Assembly: GCA_964435575.1 (NCBI GenBank)
Contig: CAYSZS010000022.1
Coordinates: forward strand, 1-19,132
From: GWB1-39-12 sp964435575
GTDB lineage: Bacteria; Patescibacteriota; Microgenomatia; UBA8517
DNA length: 19,132 nucleotides
Reading direction: 5' to 3'
Position 1 is the stretch's first letter, and the number at the start of each line of letters is the position of its first letter. The position numbers were made by a program, and so were the translations under genes. Below the pieces are notes generated by a model. The model worked only from the letters and a program-made list of their open reading frames with translations, was not told the origin of the DNA and searched no databases. Positions 6,151 through 14,066 of this stretch are shown piece by piece.

Positions 6151-7212
6151 ATGAGTCACGACTTTCCATTAGCTCTATCTTTCGACGATGTGCTATTAAT
6201 TCCACGCTATTCTGATATAAATTCCAGAAGCGAGGTTGACCTTACTTCACAGATTTCTTCCAAATTAACGTTAAAAAACCCCATTATAAGTACAAAAATG
6301 GATACAGTAACAGGTGTGAAAATGGCAAGTACACTTGGCAAACTGGGTGGTATGGGAATTTTGCCAAGATTTGAATCGGTAGATTCGCAGGCTGATAAAG
6401 TTAATAAGGTTAAAAAAACAAATGTACCTGTTGCAGCCGCAGTTGGCGTCAAAGACGGTTTTTTAGAAAGAGCCCAAAGTCTTGTTAATGCGGGTGTAGA
6501 TGCACTTGATATCGATGTTGCTCACGGGCACATGAGAAAAACAATTGAGGCAACACGAATAGTTAAAGAAAAGTTTGGACGTAAAGTCACAATATTATCG
6601 GGTATCGCTGCAACTTATGAGTGTGCCAGAGATTTATATAAAGCAGGAGCGGACTCACTGCTTGTCGGAATTGGTGCCAGCCCAATATGTATAACTCGAG
6701 TCGTGACTGGTTTTGGTCTCCCTTCAATTTCCTCTCTGCTCGAAGTTGCAAAAGCTGCAAAAGAGTATAAAAAAACATTTATGCCTGATTCAGGTATAAA
6801 AAATTCCGGAGATGTTGTTAAAGCCCTCGCAACAGGCGCATCAGCTGTTGTCTGTGGTTTTCTGTTGGCTGGTATCGACGAAACACCTGGAAAAATAGTG
6901 ACCAGAAATGGATTAAAATATAAAACTTATAATGGTTCGACCTCTCTAACTGAAAAGGATAAACACGTAAAGATCGATTCATCAGATAAAAATGGTAATT
7001 ATATAACTCAAATTGAGGGGGTTGAGAGCTTAGTTGATTATAAAGGTCCTCTCGCAATTTATATGGAGAACGTTTTAGCCGGGGTAAGGTCGGGATTAGC
7101 ATATGCGGGCGCAAGAAACATTCAAGAGTTATGGAAAAAAGCTAAATTCGTTCGAATAACCTCCCAAGGAATGAGAGAAAGTGTACCCCATGATGTGTTA
7201 CTAAATAATTAA
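6151..7212 (+). CDS. guaB: IMP dehydrogenase-like enzyme without CBS domains
   Basis: 353 residues, a TIM-barrel of the IMPDH/GMP reductase family. IMPDH oxidises IMP to XMP with NAD, the first committed step to GMP. Seen: N-terminal LSFDDVLLIPRYSDI; the catalytic loop with Cys180 (GIGASPICITRVVTGFG); the phosphate-binding DSGIKNSGDVVKAL and GASAVVCG; and the C-terminal FVRITSQGMRESVPHDV, which matches IMPDH rather than GMP reductase. The two CBS domains normally inserted early in the barrel (about 120 residues) are absent, so regulation by ATP/GTP through them is lost. The loop reads GASPIC where GPGSIC is usual, and ESLVDYKG replaces the common GRVPYKG with its catalytic Arg region. GMP reductase remains possible. 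It has its own promoter; lepB follows 47 nt downstream with a separate one. Confidence 0.8.
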   Translation: MSHDFPLALSFDDVLLIPRYSDINSRSEVDLTSQISSKLTLKNPIISTKMDTVTGVKMASTLGKLGGMGILPRFESVDSQADKVNKVKKTNVPVAAAVGVKDGFLERAQSLVNAGVDALDIDVAHGHMRKTIEATRIVKEKFGRKVTILSGIAATYECARDLYKAGADSLLVGIGASPICITRVVTGFGLPSISSLLEVAKAAKEYKKTFMPDSGIKNSGDVVKALATGASAVVCGFLLAGIDETPGKIVTRNGLKYKTYNGSTSLTEKDKHVKIDSSDKNGNYITQIEGVESLVDYKGPLAIYMENVLAGVRSGLAYAGARNIQELWKKAKFVRITSQGMRESVPHDVLLNN

Positions 7213-7223
7213 AAATCTTTCAC

Positions 7224-7253
7224 TTGTTTTTGAACTTTAGGAAACAATATAAT
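7224..7253 (+). promoter_or_regulatory. promoter that decides the lepB start
   Basis: TTGTTT (7224-7229), 18-nt spacer, perfect TATAAT (7248-7253), then 6 nt to the ATG at 7260. An in-frame TTG at 7224 would start the protein 12 residues earlier, but it lies within the -35 element, so ATG 7260 is the likely start and the transcript is leaderless. Confidence 0.6.
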
Positions 7254-7259
7254 GAATTC

Positions 7260-7826
7260 ATGTTGCTTAAGAGATTAACAGCATTTTTTTTGGACATAAC
7301 CGAGGTTGTAGTTTTCGCTATTGCAATATTTTTGTTTGTATATCTACTTATACTTCAACCCCACAAAATTAAAGGCGATTCTATGGTACCAAACTTTTTA
7401 GACGGCGAGTATTTGCTTACTGATAAAATCACTTACCGCATAAGAGAACCGGCAAGGGGTGACGTAGTGGTTTTCGAAGCACCCGGAGCGGGAGGAGACG
7501 AGTTTATCAAAAGAATTATCGGGCTTCCTAACGAAAAAATTTCCCTAAATAACGGATATATTTTTATAAATGAACAAAAGCTTGGCGAAGCCTATATCCC
7601 CGAAACAGTCAATACCCAAGGAGGGAATTTTATTAAAGACGATCAGGAAATAATCGTTCCGAACGAATCTTATTTTGTCATGGGAGATAATCGGGCTGCG
7701 TCTTCGGATTCAAGAACCTGGGGTTTTATATCAAAAGCTGCAATATCAGGCAAAGCTTGGGTCATCTACTGGCCGCCTTCAAAAGTAGGAGTAATTGAGA
7801 GAGTAACTTACAAAGCTAATAATTAG
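7260..7826 (+). CDS. lepB: signal peptidase I
   Basis: 188 residues from ATG 7260. Family S26A membrane protease that removes signal peptides from exported proteins on the outer face of the membrane. One N-terminal membrane helix (about residues 13-33), then the catalytic Ser41 in GDSMVP (box B), the catalytic Lys84 in FIKRIIGLP (box D) and GDNRAASSDSRTWG (box E). The protein is short, in the Gram-positive size range, with no large insertions. It follows the IMPDH-like gene on the same strand but has its own TATAAT. Its TAG stop interlocks with the TAA of the converging parB gene (TTAG, 7823-7826). Confidence 0.93.
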   Translation: MLLKRLTAFFLDITEVVVFAIAIFLFVYLLILQPHKIKGDSMVPNFLDGEYLLTDKITYRIREPARGDVVVFEAPGAGGDEFIKRIIGLPNEKISLNNGYIFINEQKLGEAYIPETVNTQGGNFIKDDQEIIVPNESYFVMGDNRAASSDSRTWGFISKAAISGKAWVIYWPPSKVGVIERVTYKANN

Positions 7827-8668
7827 CTGGTTGCCGCCTTATAAATTCTCTGAAGTCTTTCCTCGGTTTCCTCAAGCCCGCCTTTAAAAACAAAGATAAC
7901 TCTGGTTTCGCGCCGAGATCTTATTAATTTTACATTCGTTTTTTTGTTGGAATCACTATTTCCCTGAGAGGTAAGGGCTTTTTCCATTTCAGCCTGCATC
8001 TGATCGATCTCTTCTGAAACTATTCTGAAATCTTGAGGCCTTCCTCCGCTTCGTTTAGGCTGCTGAGATTTTGCCTTCATCCGTCTTGCAAGCTCTTCTG
8101 CGCGTCGAACAGATCCTGATTCTTTCAATATAATCTTATAGGCTTCGACCATTAAGTTTGAGTCGTCGATTGCAGCCAAAGCTCTAGCATGACCTTCGCT
8201 TATAAGACCGGAAAGGAGTCCGTCTTTAAGAGCATCCGGTAGCGTCAAAAGTCTTAATGAGTTCGAAACATATGCAACAGACTTACCGATTCTTGTCGCA
8301 ATTTCGGAAGTAGATAAACCAAATTCTGTCTGAAGCCTTTCAAATCCTTTAGCGCGATCCAAAGAATTTAGATCCACTCTCTGGACGTTCTCAACCAAAG
8401 CCATTTCAAGCATTCCTTTAGGCGAAGTCTCACGAATAATTGCTGGAATATGAGAAAATCCGGCCAGTCTCGCGGCTCGCCATCGCCTTTCCCCAGCTAT
8501 TATTTGGTAACCAGCGGGCGTTTTGGCAACGACAAGTGGTTCCAAAATGCCGTGTTCTTTAACCGAGTCTACCAAATCAACCAAGGACTCGGGAGTAATC
8601 GCACCCCTTGGTTGTAAAGGGTTTGGTTGTAGCTGATTAATATCGATTTGAACAACTTCTTCTGCCAT
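7823..8668 (-). CDS. parB: ParB/Spo0J chromosome partitioning protein
   Basis: 281 residues. ParB binds parS sites near the origin, uses CTP to form a sliding clamp, and works with the ATPase ParA in chromosome segregation. Seen: N-terminal nuclease-like fold with box I (LQPNPLQPRG), the CTP-binding GERRWRA (59-65) and ENVQR (93-97), then the helix-turn-helix region (LSTSEIATRIGKSVAYVSNSLRLL, about 117-141, containing the recognition helix), a basic linker (SQQPKRSGGRPQDF) and a shorter C-terminal dimerisation part (about 240-281). No parA gene is next to it and I saw no consensus 16-bp parS in the window. It is the last gene of the run ileS-rodA-rplU-rpmA-parB, 102 nt after rpmA, so it may be partly independent. 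Confidence 0.92.
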   Translation of the reverse strand: MAEEVVQIDINQLQPNPLQPRGAITPESLVDLVDSVKEHGILEPLVVAKTPAGYQIIAGERRWRAARLAGFSHIPAIIRETSPKGMLEMALVENVQRVDLNSLDRAKGFERLQTEFGLSTSEIATRIGKSVAYVSNSLRLLTLPDALKDGLLSGLISEGHARALAAIDDSNLMVEAYKIILKESGSVRRAEELARRMKAKSQQPKRSGGRPQDFRIVSEEIDQMQAEMEKALTSQGNSDSNKKTNVKLIRSRRETRVIFVFKGGLEETEERLQRIYKAATS

Positions 8669-8704
8669 AGACTTTAATAATTTCTAATTAATTTCTAATT
8701 TCCC

Positions 8705-8758
8705 AAATCCCACAATGTAATCAATGGTTATTCACTGGGTAATTGGTACCTGGGATTT
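8705..8758. repeat. inverted repeat between rpmA and parB
   Basis: AAATCCCA (8705-8712) and TGGGATTT (8751-8758) are perfect 8-bp complements around a 38-nt loop, within which CAAT/ATTG extends the stem. It could be a weak attenuator after rpmA. There is no T run at the 3' side of the minus strand, so a terminator role is doubtful. Confidence 0.3.
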
Positions 8759-8770
8759 ATTTAGGTCAAT

Positions 8771-9016
8771 TCAAACGATAGAAACTTGTTTCTTCCCCAT
8801 TCTGTTTCCAAACTTAACTACCCCTTCTCGAACAGCAAAAAGGGTGTGATCACGACCTACTCTTACCCCGCTACCAGCTTTAAACTTAGTTCCTCTTTGT
8901 CTGACAAGTATGCCTCCAGAAGAAATTTTTTCGCCATCAGATACTTTTACCCCAAGGTATTTAGGACGGGGTCTTACTCTTTGTGTTAATTTTCCTCCTT
9001 GTTTTTTATGTGCCAT
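8771..9016 (-). CDS. rpmA: 50S ribosomal protein bL27
   Basis: 81 residues, close to the usual 82-90. bL27 sits by the peptidyl transferase centre, its N-terminal tail reaching the tRNA ends. The start MAHKKQGG matches the family without the cleavable extension seen in Firmicutes. The core KYLGVKVSDGEKISSGGILVRQRG and the later GRDHTLFA are typical. The segment after MAHKK (GGKLTQRVRPRPKY) is variant: the family usually reads GGGSTRNGRDS there. It follows rplU by 92 nt, more than usual, and that gap contains a strong promoter of its own. Confidence 0.96.
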   Translation of the reverse strand: MAHKKQGGKLTQRVRPRPKYLGVKVSDGEKISSGGILVRQRGTKFKAGSGVRVGRDHTLFAVREGVVKFGNRMGKKQVSIV

Positions 9017-9030
9017 ACTGTGCTGAAAAC

Positions 9031-9059
9031 AATATAATATTTATTTTCACGGATGTCAA
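9031..9059 (-). promoter_or_regulatory. strong promoter of rpmA
   Basis: Minus strand: perfect TTGACA (9059-9054), 17-nt spacer, TATATT (9036-9031), then 14 nt to the ATG at 9016. This is among the best sigma-70 type matches in the window and means rpmA (perhaps with parB) can be transcribed apart from rplU. Confidence 0.65.
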
Positions 9060-9108
9060 GCGAATAGAAAGAAGTGGATTGTTATATTGTTATATGGTTG
9101 AACTGTTA

Positions 9109-9411
9109 CTATGAAATATTTTCAATGAGAACCTTAGTATGAACTGGTCTGAAGCCTTTCTTTCTTCTGTAGCGGGATTTGGCTTTATACTTAAGAACAG
9201 TAATCTTTTTACCCTTTTCCTCCTGATTTACGACTTTTATTTTTACAGCAGCACCTCTTACTTTCGGCTTACCCACCTTGATCTTTTCTCCATCAACAGA
9301 AAGTAAAACCTCTGCCTCGGGTTTTCCATCTAGCTTATCGACCAAAATCTCATCCCCCTCAGAGACCCTATATTGGTTGCCCTTTATTTTAATAACCGCG
9401 TATTTTTTCAT
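9109..9411 (-). CDS. rplU: 50S ribosomal protein bL21
   Basis: 100 residues, normal length. Binds 23S rRNA and supports assembly of the large subunit. Typical features: start MKKYAVIKIKGNQYRVSEGDEI, and the C-terminal RNA-binding YKAKSRYRRKKGFRPVHTKVLIENI. It lies 45 nt after rodA and precedes rpmA, the common bacterial order rplU-rpmA; obgE, which often follows these two, is instead found about 7 kb away at 16130. A TACAAT hexamer (9432-9427, minus strand) 15 nt before the ATG could be an additional -10 element. Confidence 0.95.
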   Translation of the reverse strand: MKKYAVIKIKGNQYRVSEGDEILVDKLDGKPEAEVLLSVDGEKIKVGKPKVRGAAVKIKVVNQEEKGKKITVLKYKAKSRYRRKKGFRPVHTKVLIENIS

Positions 9412-9456
9412 AATAATAGCTTTCGTATTGTATATTTAATGCCTTTCAAAAACAAG

Positions 9457-10512
9457 CTAAGCATCAACTTTGGCTTTTAATGAAATCGCAACGGCAATTA
9501 CAGTACCTAAAAGTGAAGAGCCTCCGGCTGATACGAAAGGAAGCGGAACTCCTGTTATCGGCAGAAGTCCCATGTTCATTCCCATATGAATTACGCTTTG
9601 TGCAAAAAGAATTAAAAAGACACCTGCAACGTAAGCCCTGGCAGCAGGGTTTTTGGCATTCGCAACTATTTGAATAAGAACAAGAAAAACAACGAATAAA
9701 CCGCCTACGATTAAACTTGCTCCAAAAAACCCCAGTTCTTCGGAAATTGCTGCAAAAATAAAGTCGGTATGCTTTTCCGGTAAAAATTCAAGCTGGGTTT
9801 GAACACCTTCTCCTAATCCGCGACCTGTTAGTCTTCCTGAACCAACCGAGATCATAGACTGAATACTGTTATAACCGGCGCCCAGTGGGTCGCTCTCGGG
9901 ATTAATAAATGAACTTAGTCTTTCTCTTTGATATGGTGCAAGGACAAACCAAATTAACGGTAAAATCGCGCTAAATATTCCCAAGCCCATCAAAAAATAT
10001 TTTTTCTCTAAGCTTGATGCCAAAAGTACTCCCAAAAATCCACCGGCAGTCAATATCGCCACTCCGAGAGAAGGTTGGACCAAAATTAGGCCAAAAGGAA
10101 TCAAGAATATTATAAAGAGTTTCATCAACCTGGATATATTTATCTCCTTTTCAGTAAGATATTTTGCAAAGTAAAGAAGTAAGAACGCTCTCGCCACTTC
10201 CGACGGTTGAATAGTGACTGATCCTAAAGGAATCCATCTTACAGCTCCTCTGGTTACCTGGCCAATAAGAAGTGTTATTACCAAAAAAATAAGTGTCAGA
10301 AAATAAAGATGGCCGGAGAATGCCAGATAAATATCAAAGTCAATTCTTAGAAAAAATAGAAATAAGAAAATTGCCAGGGCAATATAAACAAAATAAGTAG
10401 GATAAATACTTGGTTCAATAGAATATAAGACGAAAGTACTGATAAGAATCAAAATGGAAATTGTAACTACGATAATAACTTCCCAAATTCTTGAAGCGGT
10501 TAAATTAAACAT
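9457..10512 (-). CDS. rodA: RodA, SEDS peptidoglycan glycosyltransferase
   Basis: 351 residues, about ten membrane helices. SEDS proteins polymerise lipid II into glycan strands; RodA does so for cell elongation together with a class B PBP. Seen: the family signature region GSGRLTGRGLGEGVQTQLEFLPEKHTDFIFA followed by EELGF, with the conserved acidic residue of HTDF in the extracellular loop, and the C-terminal NMGLLPITGVPLPFVSAGGSS. Also IPLGSVTIQPSEVAR in the middle. RodA is preferred over FtsW because of FLPEKHTDFIFA and the length; the distinction is not absolute. It starts only 7 nt after the ileS stop, so the two are co-transcribed. No PBP2 or MreB gene is in the window. Confidence 0.9.
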   Translation of the reverse strand: MFNLTASRIWEVIIVVTISILILISTFVLYSIEPSIYPTYFVYIALAIFLFLFFLRIDFDIYLAFSGHLYFLTLIFLVITLLIGQVTRGAVRWIPLGSVTIQPSEVARAFLLLYFAKYLTEKEINISRLMKLFIIFLIPFGLILVQPSLGVAILTAGGFLGVLLASSLEKKYFLMGLGIFSAILPLIWFVLAPYQRERLSSFINPESDPLGAGYNSIQSMISVGSGRLTGRGLGEGVQTQLEFLPEKHTDFIFAAISEELGFFGASLIVGGLFVVFLVLIQIVANAKNPAARAYVAGVFLILFAQSVIHMGMNMGLLPITGVPLPFVSAGGSSLLGTVIAVAISLKAKVDA

Positions 10513-10519
10513 ACAGATT

Positions 10520-13495
10520 TTAAGAAGATACTTTTACTTCGAAATTTCCAATCTCAAGATTCAAAGTTAAAGTTACTTTTTTAATTTTCTGGATAAGATT
10601 TTTACTCTCTGGAATCCAGGGAGTTTTAACCTTTATTTTTTGGGTAAGTCCTATACCCATTCCTTTACGTTCTTCCTGTATTTTACGAATTAGTTCCCTG
10701 GTTTTTGCTTCTTCTTCCAGCTCGGGAGTAATCTTCGTATTAAGCTTAACTTTCAATTCTTTTCCTTTTTTCCAAATCACCTCTTTAACATTCAGTTCGT
10801 CTTCAATTAATTTCATCATCCTTGCATCACATCTCTCATCAAAATAGACTGTTATCGAGTTTAACGGTTGCCTCACAGGTAACTCTGCTTCTTTCCTGGC
10901 CGAATGACCTTTTTCTACGACACTTCTAACCAATTTCATATATTTCATCAACTTTTTCACTTCCATTTTTTCTCCAAGTAATCCTTGTAAATTCTTAAGA
11001 AATACTTTATCCGGCCAGTCAACAAGGTGTACTGATACAGGAAATCCAGGCTTTACGAGATTGGTAAATAACATGTCCGCCAAAAATGGTGTAAAAGGAG
11101 CTAGAATTTTAGCTAGATTAACCAAAATAAGATAAGAAATCTCATAAAAATCTTGTTTATCTTGTTTATCCGATGCGGCTAGTCCTACACGTCCTCTGGA
11201 GCGTCTTATATACCAAAGTGATAAATCGCTCACAAAATCCTCAATGAGACTCGAGGCAGTCTGCGCATCATATTTATCAAGGGATTCGGTTACTCCAATA
11301 ATTGTTTCCCGAAGGCGCGCCATTGCCCAACCATCAAGTAAATTTTTAATTGATACGCCTCTTGCAGGTTTTGGCGTCCAACCATCGAGATTTGCATAAG
11401 TGACAAAAAAGTTATAAATATTCCAAAGAGTTAAATGAAATCTCCTTCTTGTTTGATCGGTTAATTCCCACCCAAATAGTAAGTTGTATCTTGGATTCTG
11501 TTTAGTGAAAATCCATCTCATAACATCGCTTCCTGCTTTTTCTGCAGCATCATTGAACGAAATATAAGTTTTCGGGTTACTCTTGTGCATAATATTTCCC
11601 CCTACATCACACGCCAGAGCAAATCCCAGGACGTTCTTGAAAGGCTCCCTGTCTTCCAATACTGTGCTCATTGCCAGAAGCGAATAGAACCAGTTTTTAA
11701 ACTGTCCTGGAAAACTCTCGGTTATAAAATCGGCCGGAAACCACTTTTCAAACTCTTTTCGATCGCTAATGTAGAATGGAGTGCTTTTGTTATCTTTTGA
11801 AATGGTAGAAAAAGAAACTATGCCTGCATCAAGCCAGGGGTTACCGACATCAGGAATTCTTTCAGTAATCTCTCCGCAGCGGAAACATTTTATTTTGACC
11901 TCGTCTATCCAGGGTTTGTGTGGTGTATGACCTTTAAATTTATCCCAACCTTCGATAACTTTTTTTCTTAACTCCTCTCTAGAACCGATTACCTCAAAAT
12001 TGCCGCATTTTTTGCACTCCCAAATAGGCAGTGCCAGTCCCCAATATCGTTTTTTACTAATCAACCAATCGCGCATATTCTTTAACCAATCCAGTTCTCT
12101 TTCTAACCCAAAATCCGGAATCCAGCGTATTTTTCTTGTTACCTCCATCATTGTTTTTCTCAAAGTAGATTTTGATTTTGAGACGGATCCGTCCATCGAA
12201 ATATACCATTCATCCACAACCCTCCAGACAAGCTCGGTTTTGCACCTCCAGCAGGCAGGGTAACGATGGGTATAGGGAGTTATGTCGAAAAGATATTTAC
12301 CTTCTTCCTTATCTTTCAAAAAATCAAGAATTGTTTCCGGGTGTTCTTTTGCGTTTTTGCCTGAAAATTCTCCCAAATCAGAAATATATGTAGCTTCTTC
12401 GTCAATTAGCTCAATAACAGGAAGTCCAAGTTTTTTAGCAAGTTGAAAATCCTCGGTTCCGGCACCAGGCGCCACATGTACCATACCAGTCCCCTCTTCT
12501 TCTGAAATAGGCAAAATCATCTCATCTGTTGCAATGACCTCGTGTTCGTATTTTCCTAAAGTCTTTTTAACTCCGGAAAGATTATCGAATGGGGACTCGT
12601 ACTTTAATCCAACAAGTTCTGTTCCTTTTATTTTCTTTATTATTTTAAGACCCAATCTTTTGGCCGCATATTCATTCAGATAATAAGTGTTTCCTTTAAC
12701 TTCCCCGCCAGTAACAACATAATCCCTGTCAGTATCAATAGCCACAGAAACATTCCCCGGAAGAGTCCAGGGAGTAGTTGTCCAGACGAGTAAATATTCA
12801 TTCTTTCTTCCTTTAATTGGGTATTTAATGTAAACAGAGTCGTGAGTAGCTTCTTTGTAGTCCTCGGTTAGCATCTCGTGCTGGGAAATTGCTGTTCCAC
12901 AGCGCGGACACCAGGGTACGGAATCCCGACCTTTATAAATAAGCCCCTTTTCATGGCATTTTTTTAAGAAATGCCAAATCATGTAGTTATTATCATCCGA
13001 CAATGTATAGTAGGAATTATCCCAATCCATGAAGTATCCCAGACGTTTAGACTGTTCTGTCTGTACCTTCGCATACTTATAAACACGTTCTTTACAAAGC
13101 TCAACAAAGCGCGCAATTGAAGCTCTTTTATCACCCGGCACCAAATTTTCTATATCTTTTTTACTTTTAAGTCCAAGTTCTTTTTCAACTTCGACTTCTA
13201 CCCAAAGGCCTTGACAATCAAAGCCATTCTGGAACCTCTGCCTATATCCCTTCATGTTGTAAAATCTTTGCCATAAATCTTTATAAGTACGCCCCCAAGC
13301 ATGGTGCACTCCCATGGGGTTATTGGCAGTAATAGGACCGTCTAGGAAAGAAAATATTTTCTTTGAAGATTTGTTTTTCTCTAAATACTTTTTGACAATT
13401 CCTTTCTTATTCCACTCTTTTAGAAGCTCTTCTTCCAATTTTGGAAAATCTACACTCGGGGAAAGAGGTTCGAAAAAGGGCTTTGTTTTTGCCAT
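10520..13495 (-). CDS. ileS: isoleucyl-tRNA synthetase with variant signature motifs
   Basis: 991 residues, normal for IleRS. Charges tRNA-Ile with isoleucine and edits valine. The N-terminal catalytic part carries PITANNPMGVHHAW (54-67): the HIGH motif reads GVHH (62-65). The KMSKS position reads IMHKS (635-639, within GGNIMHKSNPK). The editing domain is present (LVWTTTPWTLPGN and GTGMVHVAPGAGTEDF). Cysteine pairs suggest zinc sites: C196/C199 (CPRCG), C415/C418 (CWRCK), and CKKCG and CFRCG near 505-545. A C-terminal anticodon-binding region follows (KEAELPVRQPLNSI). The whole frame is intact and the variants look like a lineage type of IleRS rather than damage, which is my recollection of related sequences and not a search result. 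First gene of the ileS-rodA run; a TACAAT -10 lies 10 nt upstream. Confidence 0.95.
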   Translation of the reverse strand: MAKTKPFFEPLSPSVDFPKLEEELLKEWNKKGIVKKYLEKNKSSKKIFSFLDGPITANNPMGVHHAWGRTYKDLWQRFYNMKGYRQRFQNGFDCQGLWVEVEVEKELGLKSKKDIENLVPGDKRASIARFVELCKERVYKYAKVQTEQSKRLGYFMDWDNSYYTLSDDNNYMIWHFLKKCHEKGLIYKGRDSVPWCPRCGTAISQHEMLTEDYKEATHDSVYIKYPIKGRKNEYLLVWTTTPWTLPGNVSVAIDTDRDYVVTGGEVKGNTYYLNEYAAKRLGLKIIKKIKGTELVGLKYESPFDNLSGVKKTLGKYEHEVIATDEMILPISEEEGTGMVHVAPGAGTEDFQLAKKLGLPVIELIDEEATYISDLGEFSGKNAKEHPETILDFLKDKEEGKYLFDITPYTHRYPACWRCKTELVWRVVDEWYISMDGSVSKSKSTLRKTMMEVTRKIRWIPDFGLERELDWLKNMRDWLISKKRYWGLALPIWECKKCGNFEVIGSREELRKKVIEGWDKFKGHTPHKPWIDEVKIKCFRCGEITERIPDVGNPWLDAGIVSFSTISKDNKSTPFYISDRKEFEKWFPADFITESFPGQFKNWFYSLLAMSTVLEDREPFKNVLGFALACDVGGNIMHKSNPKTYISFNDAAEKAGSDVMRWIFTKQNPRYNLLFGWELTDQTRRRFHLTLWNIYNFFVTYANLDGWTPKPARGVSIKNLLDGWAMARLRETIIGVTESLDKYDAQTASSLIEDFVSDLSLWYIRRSRGRVGLAASDKQDKQDFYEISYLILVNLAKILAPFTPFLADMLFTNLVKPGFPVSVHLVDWPDKVFLKNLQGLLGEKMEVKKLMKYMKLVRSVVEKGHSARKEAELPVRQPLNSITVYFDERCDARMMKLIEDELNVKEVIWKKGKELKVKLNTKITPELEEEAKTRELIRKIQEERKGMGIGLTQKIKVKTPWIPESKNLIQKIKKVTLTLNLEIGNFEVKVSS

Positions 13496-13505
13496 ATTGT
13501 GGCTA

Positions 13506-13511
13506 ATTGTA
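13506..13511 (-). promoter_or_regulatory. -10 element of ileS
   Basis: Minus strand TACAAT (13511-13506), preceded directly by TG, 10 nt before the ileS ATG at 13495. It lies in the palindrome ATTGTACAAT. No convincing -35, and no T-box leader is recognisable upstream. Confidence 0.4.
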
Positions 13512-14054
13512 CAATAGCTTAAACACTTTTGGTAGAAACAAAGTCAAGAAGAATTACTCTTATCAGATAAAGAAGTGGACTTTAACGCAGATTTACGCGC
13601 GGAAACTGCAGAAGGGACCATACATTCAGATTGTCTTGCATAGCCGGGAATTCTTACAATTTCTCTGGCATCCAAACGTTTTCTTACTATTATTCACGAA
13701 CTTCTATAAGGACAAGACTTTTAAAATCTTCTTTCGCGGAAACTTATTCAAATTCTGCCTCAATTTGTTCTATCGTACTTGCCAACTCAGATCTTTGCCC
13801 CGATGAAACACCAACTAGTTCAACCTGATCGACTTAATCCATTAAACCACCTTCCCCAACCTTACTACTTTCACTAAACCAACTAACAACTGAGTTACCT
13901 CTTATATTTAACAAAGTGCCAACTAATTTGGGAGCGGATTTCTATCTACAAGCACTTTACCTTTATCTAACAATAGACCATTTTGACTACATTTACAGAA
14001 ACCCCGATATTTATTGAAGACTGGGTATTTATATTTTTGTTGAGCAAAATTTTG
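13512..14054. other. gene-free stretch between ileS and the epimerase gene
   Basis: About 540 nt between the divergent promoters of ileS and the aldose epimerase-like gene. I find no gene I can support, no tRNA and no T-box signature (no AGGGTGGNACCGCG). Open frames on + (for example 13507-13806) are low-complexity and unlike proteins. On the minus strand one frame (13926-13690) reads like protein in short pieces but is cut by TAA at 13834-13836 and 13744-13746; stop density is about random, so this is at best a decayed gene. Confidence 0.4.
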
Positions 14055-14060
14055 TATACT
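14055..14060 (+). promoter_or_regulatory. -10 element that suggests the epimerase start
   Basis: TATACT (14055-14060), preceded directly by TG, 6 nt before the GTG at 14067. The longer frame from TTG 13983 would place this element inside the coding region, and its extra 28 residues are unlike the family N-terminus. No good -35. Confidence 0.4.
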
Positions 14061-14066
14061 AAGGTC

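Noticed and set aside
6046..13584. AAGTGGACTTTA occurs in two intergenic regions (6046-6057 and 13573-13584)
   Set aside because: A 12-base repeat is expected several times by chance in a window of this size.
13512..13700. Possible T-box leader upstream of ileS
   Set aside because: GGTCCCTT appears on the minus strand, but the conserved AGGGTGGNACCGCG antiterminator and a terminator with T run are absent.
13507..13806. Open frame of 99 codons on + between ileS and the epimerase gene
   Set aside because: Low-complexity, Phe/Leu/Lys-rich translation without domain features, overlapping the ileS promoter; no promoter or ribosome site.
13690..13926. Minus-strand frame upstream of ileS that reads like protein (for example GQRSELASTIEQIEAEFE) with two internal TAA codons
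   Set aside because: Three stops in about 79 codons is close to chance at this base composition, and I recognise no family; not enough for a pseudogene call.
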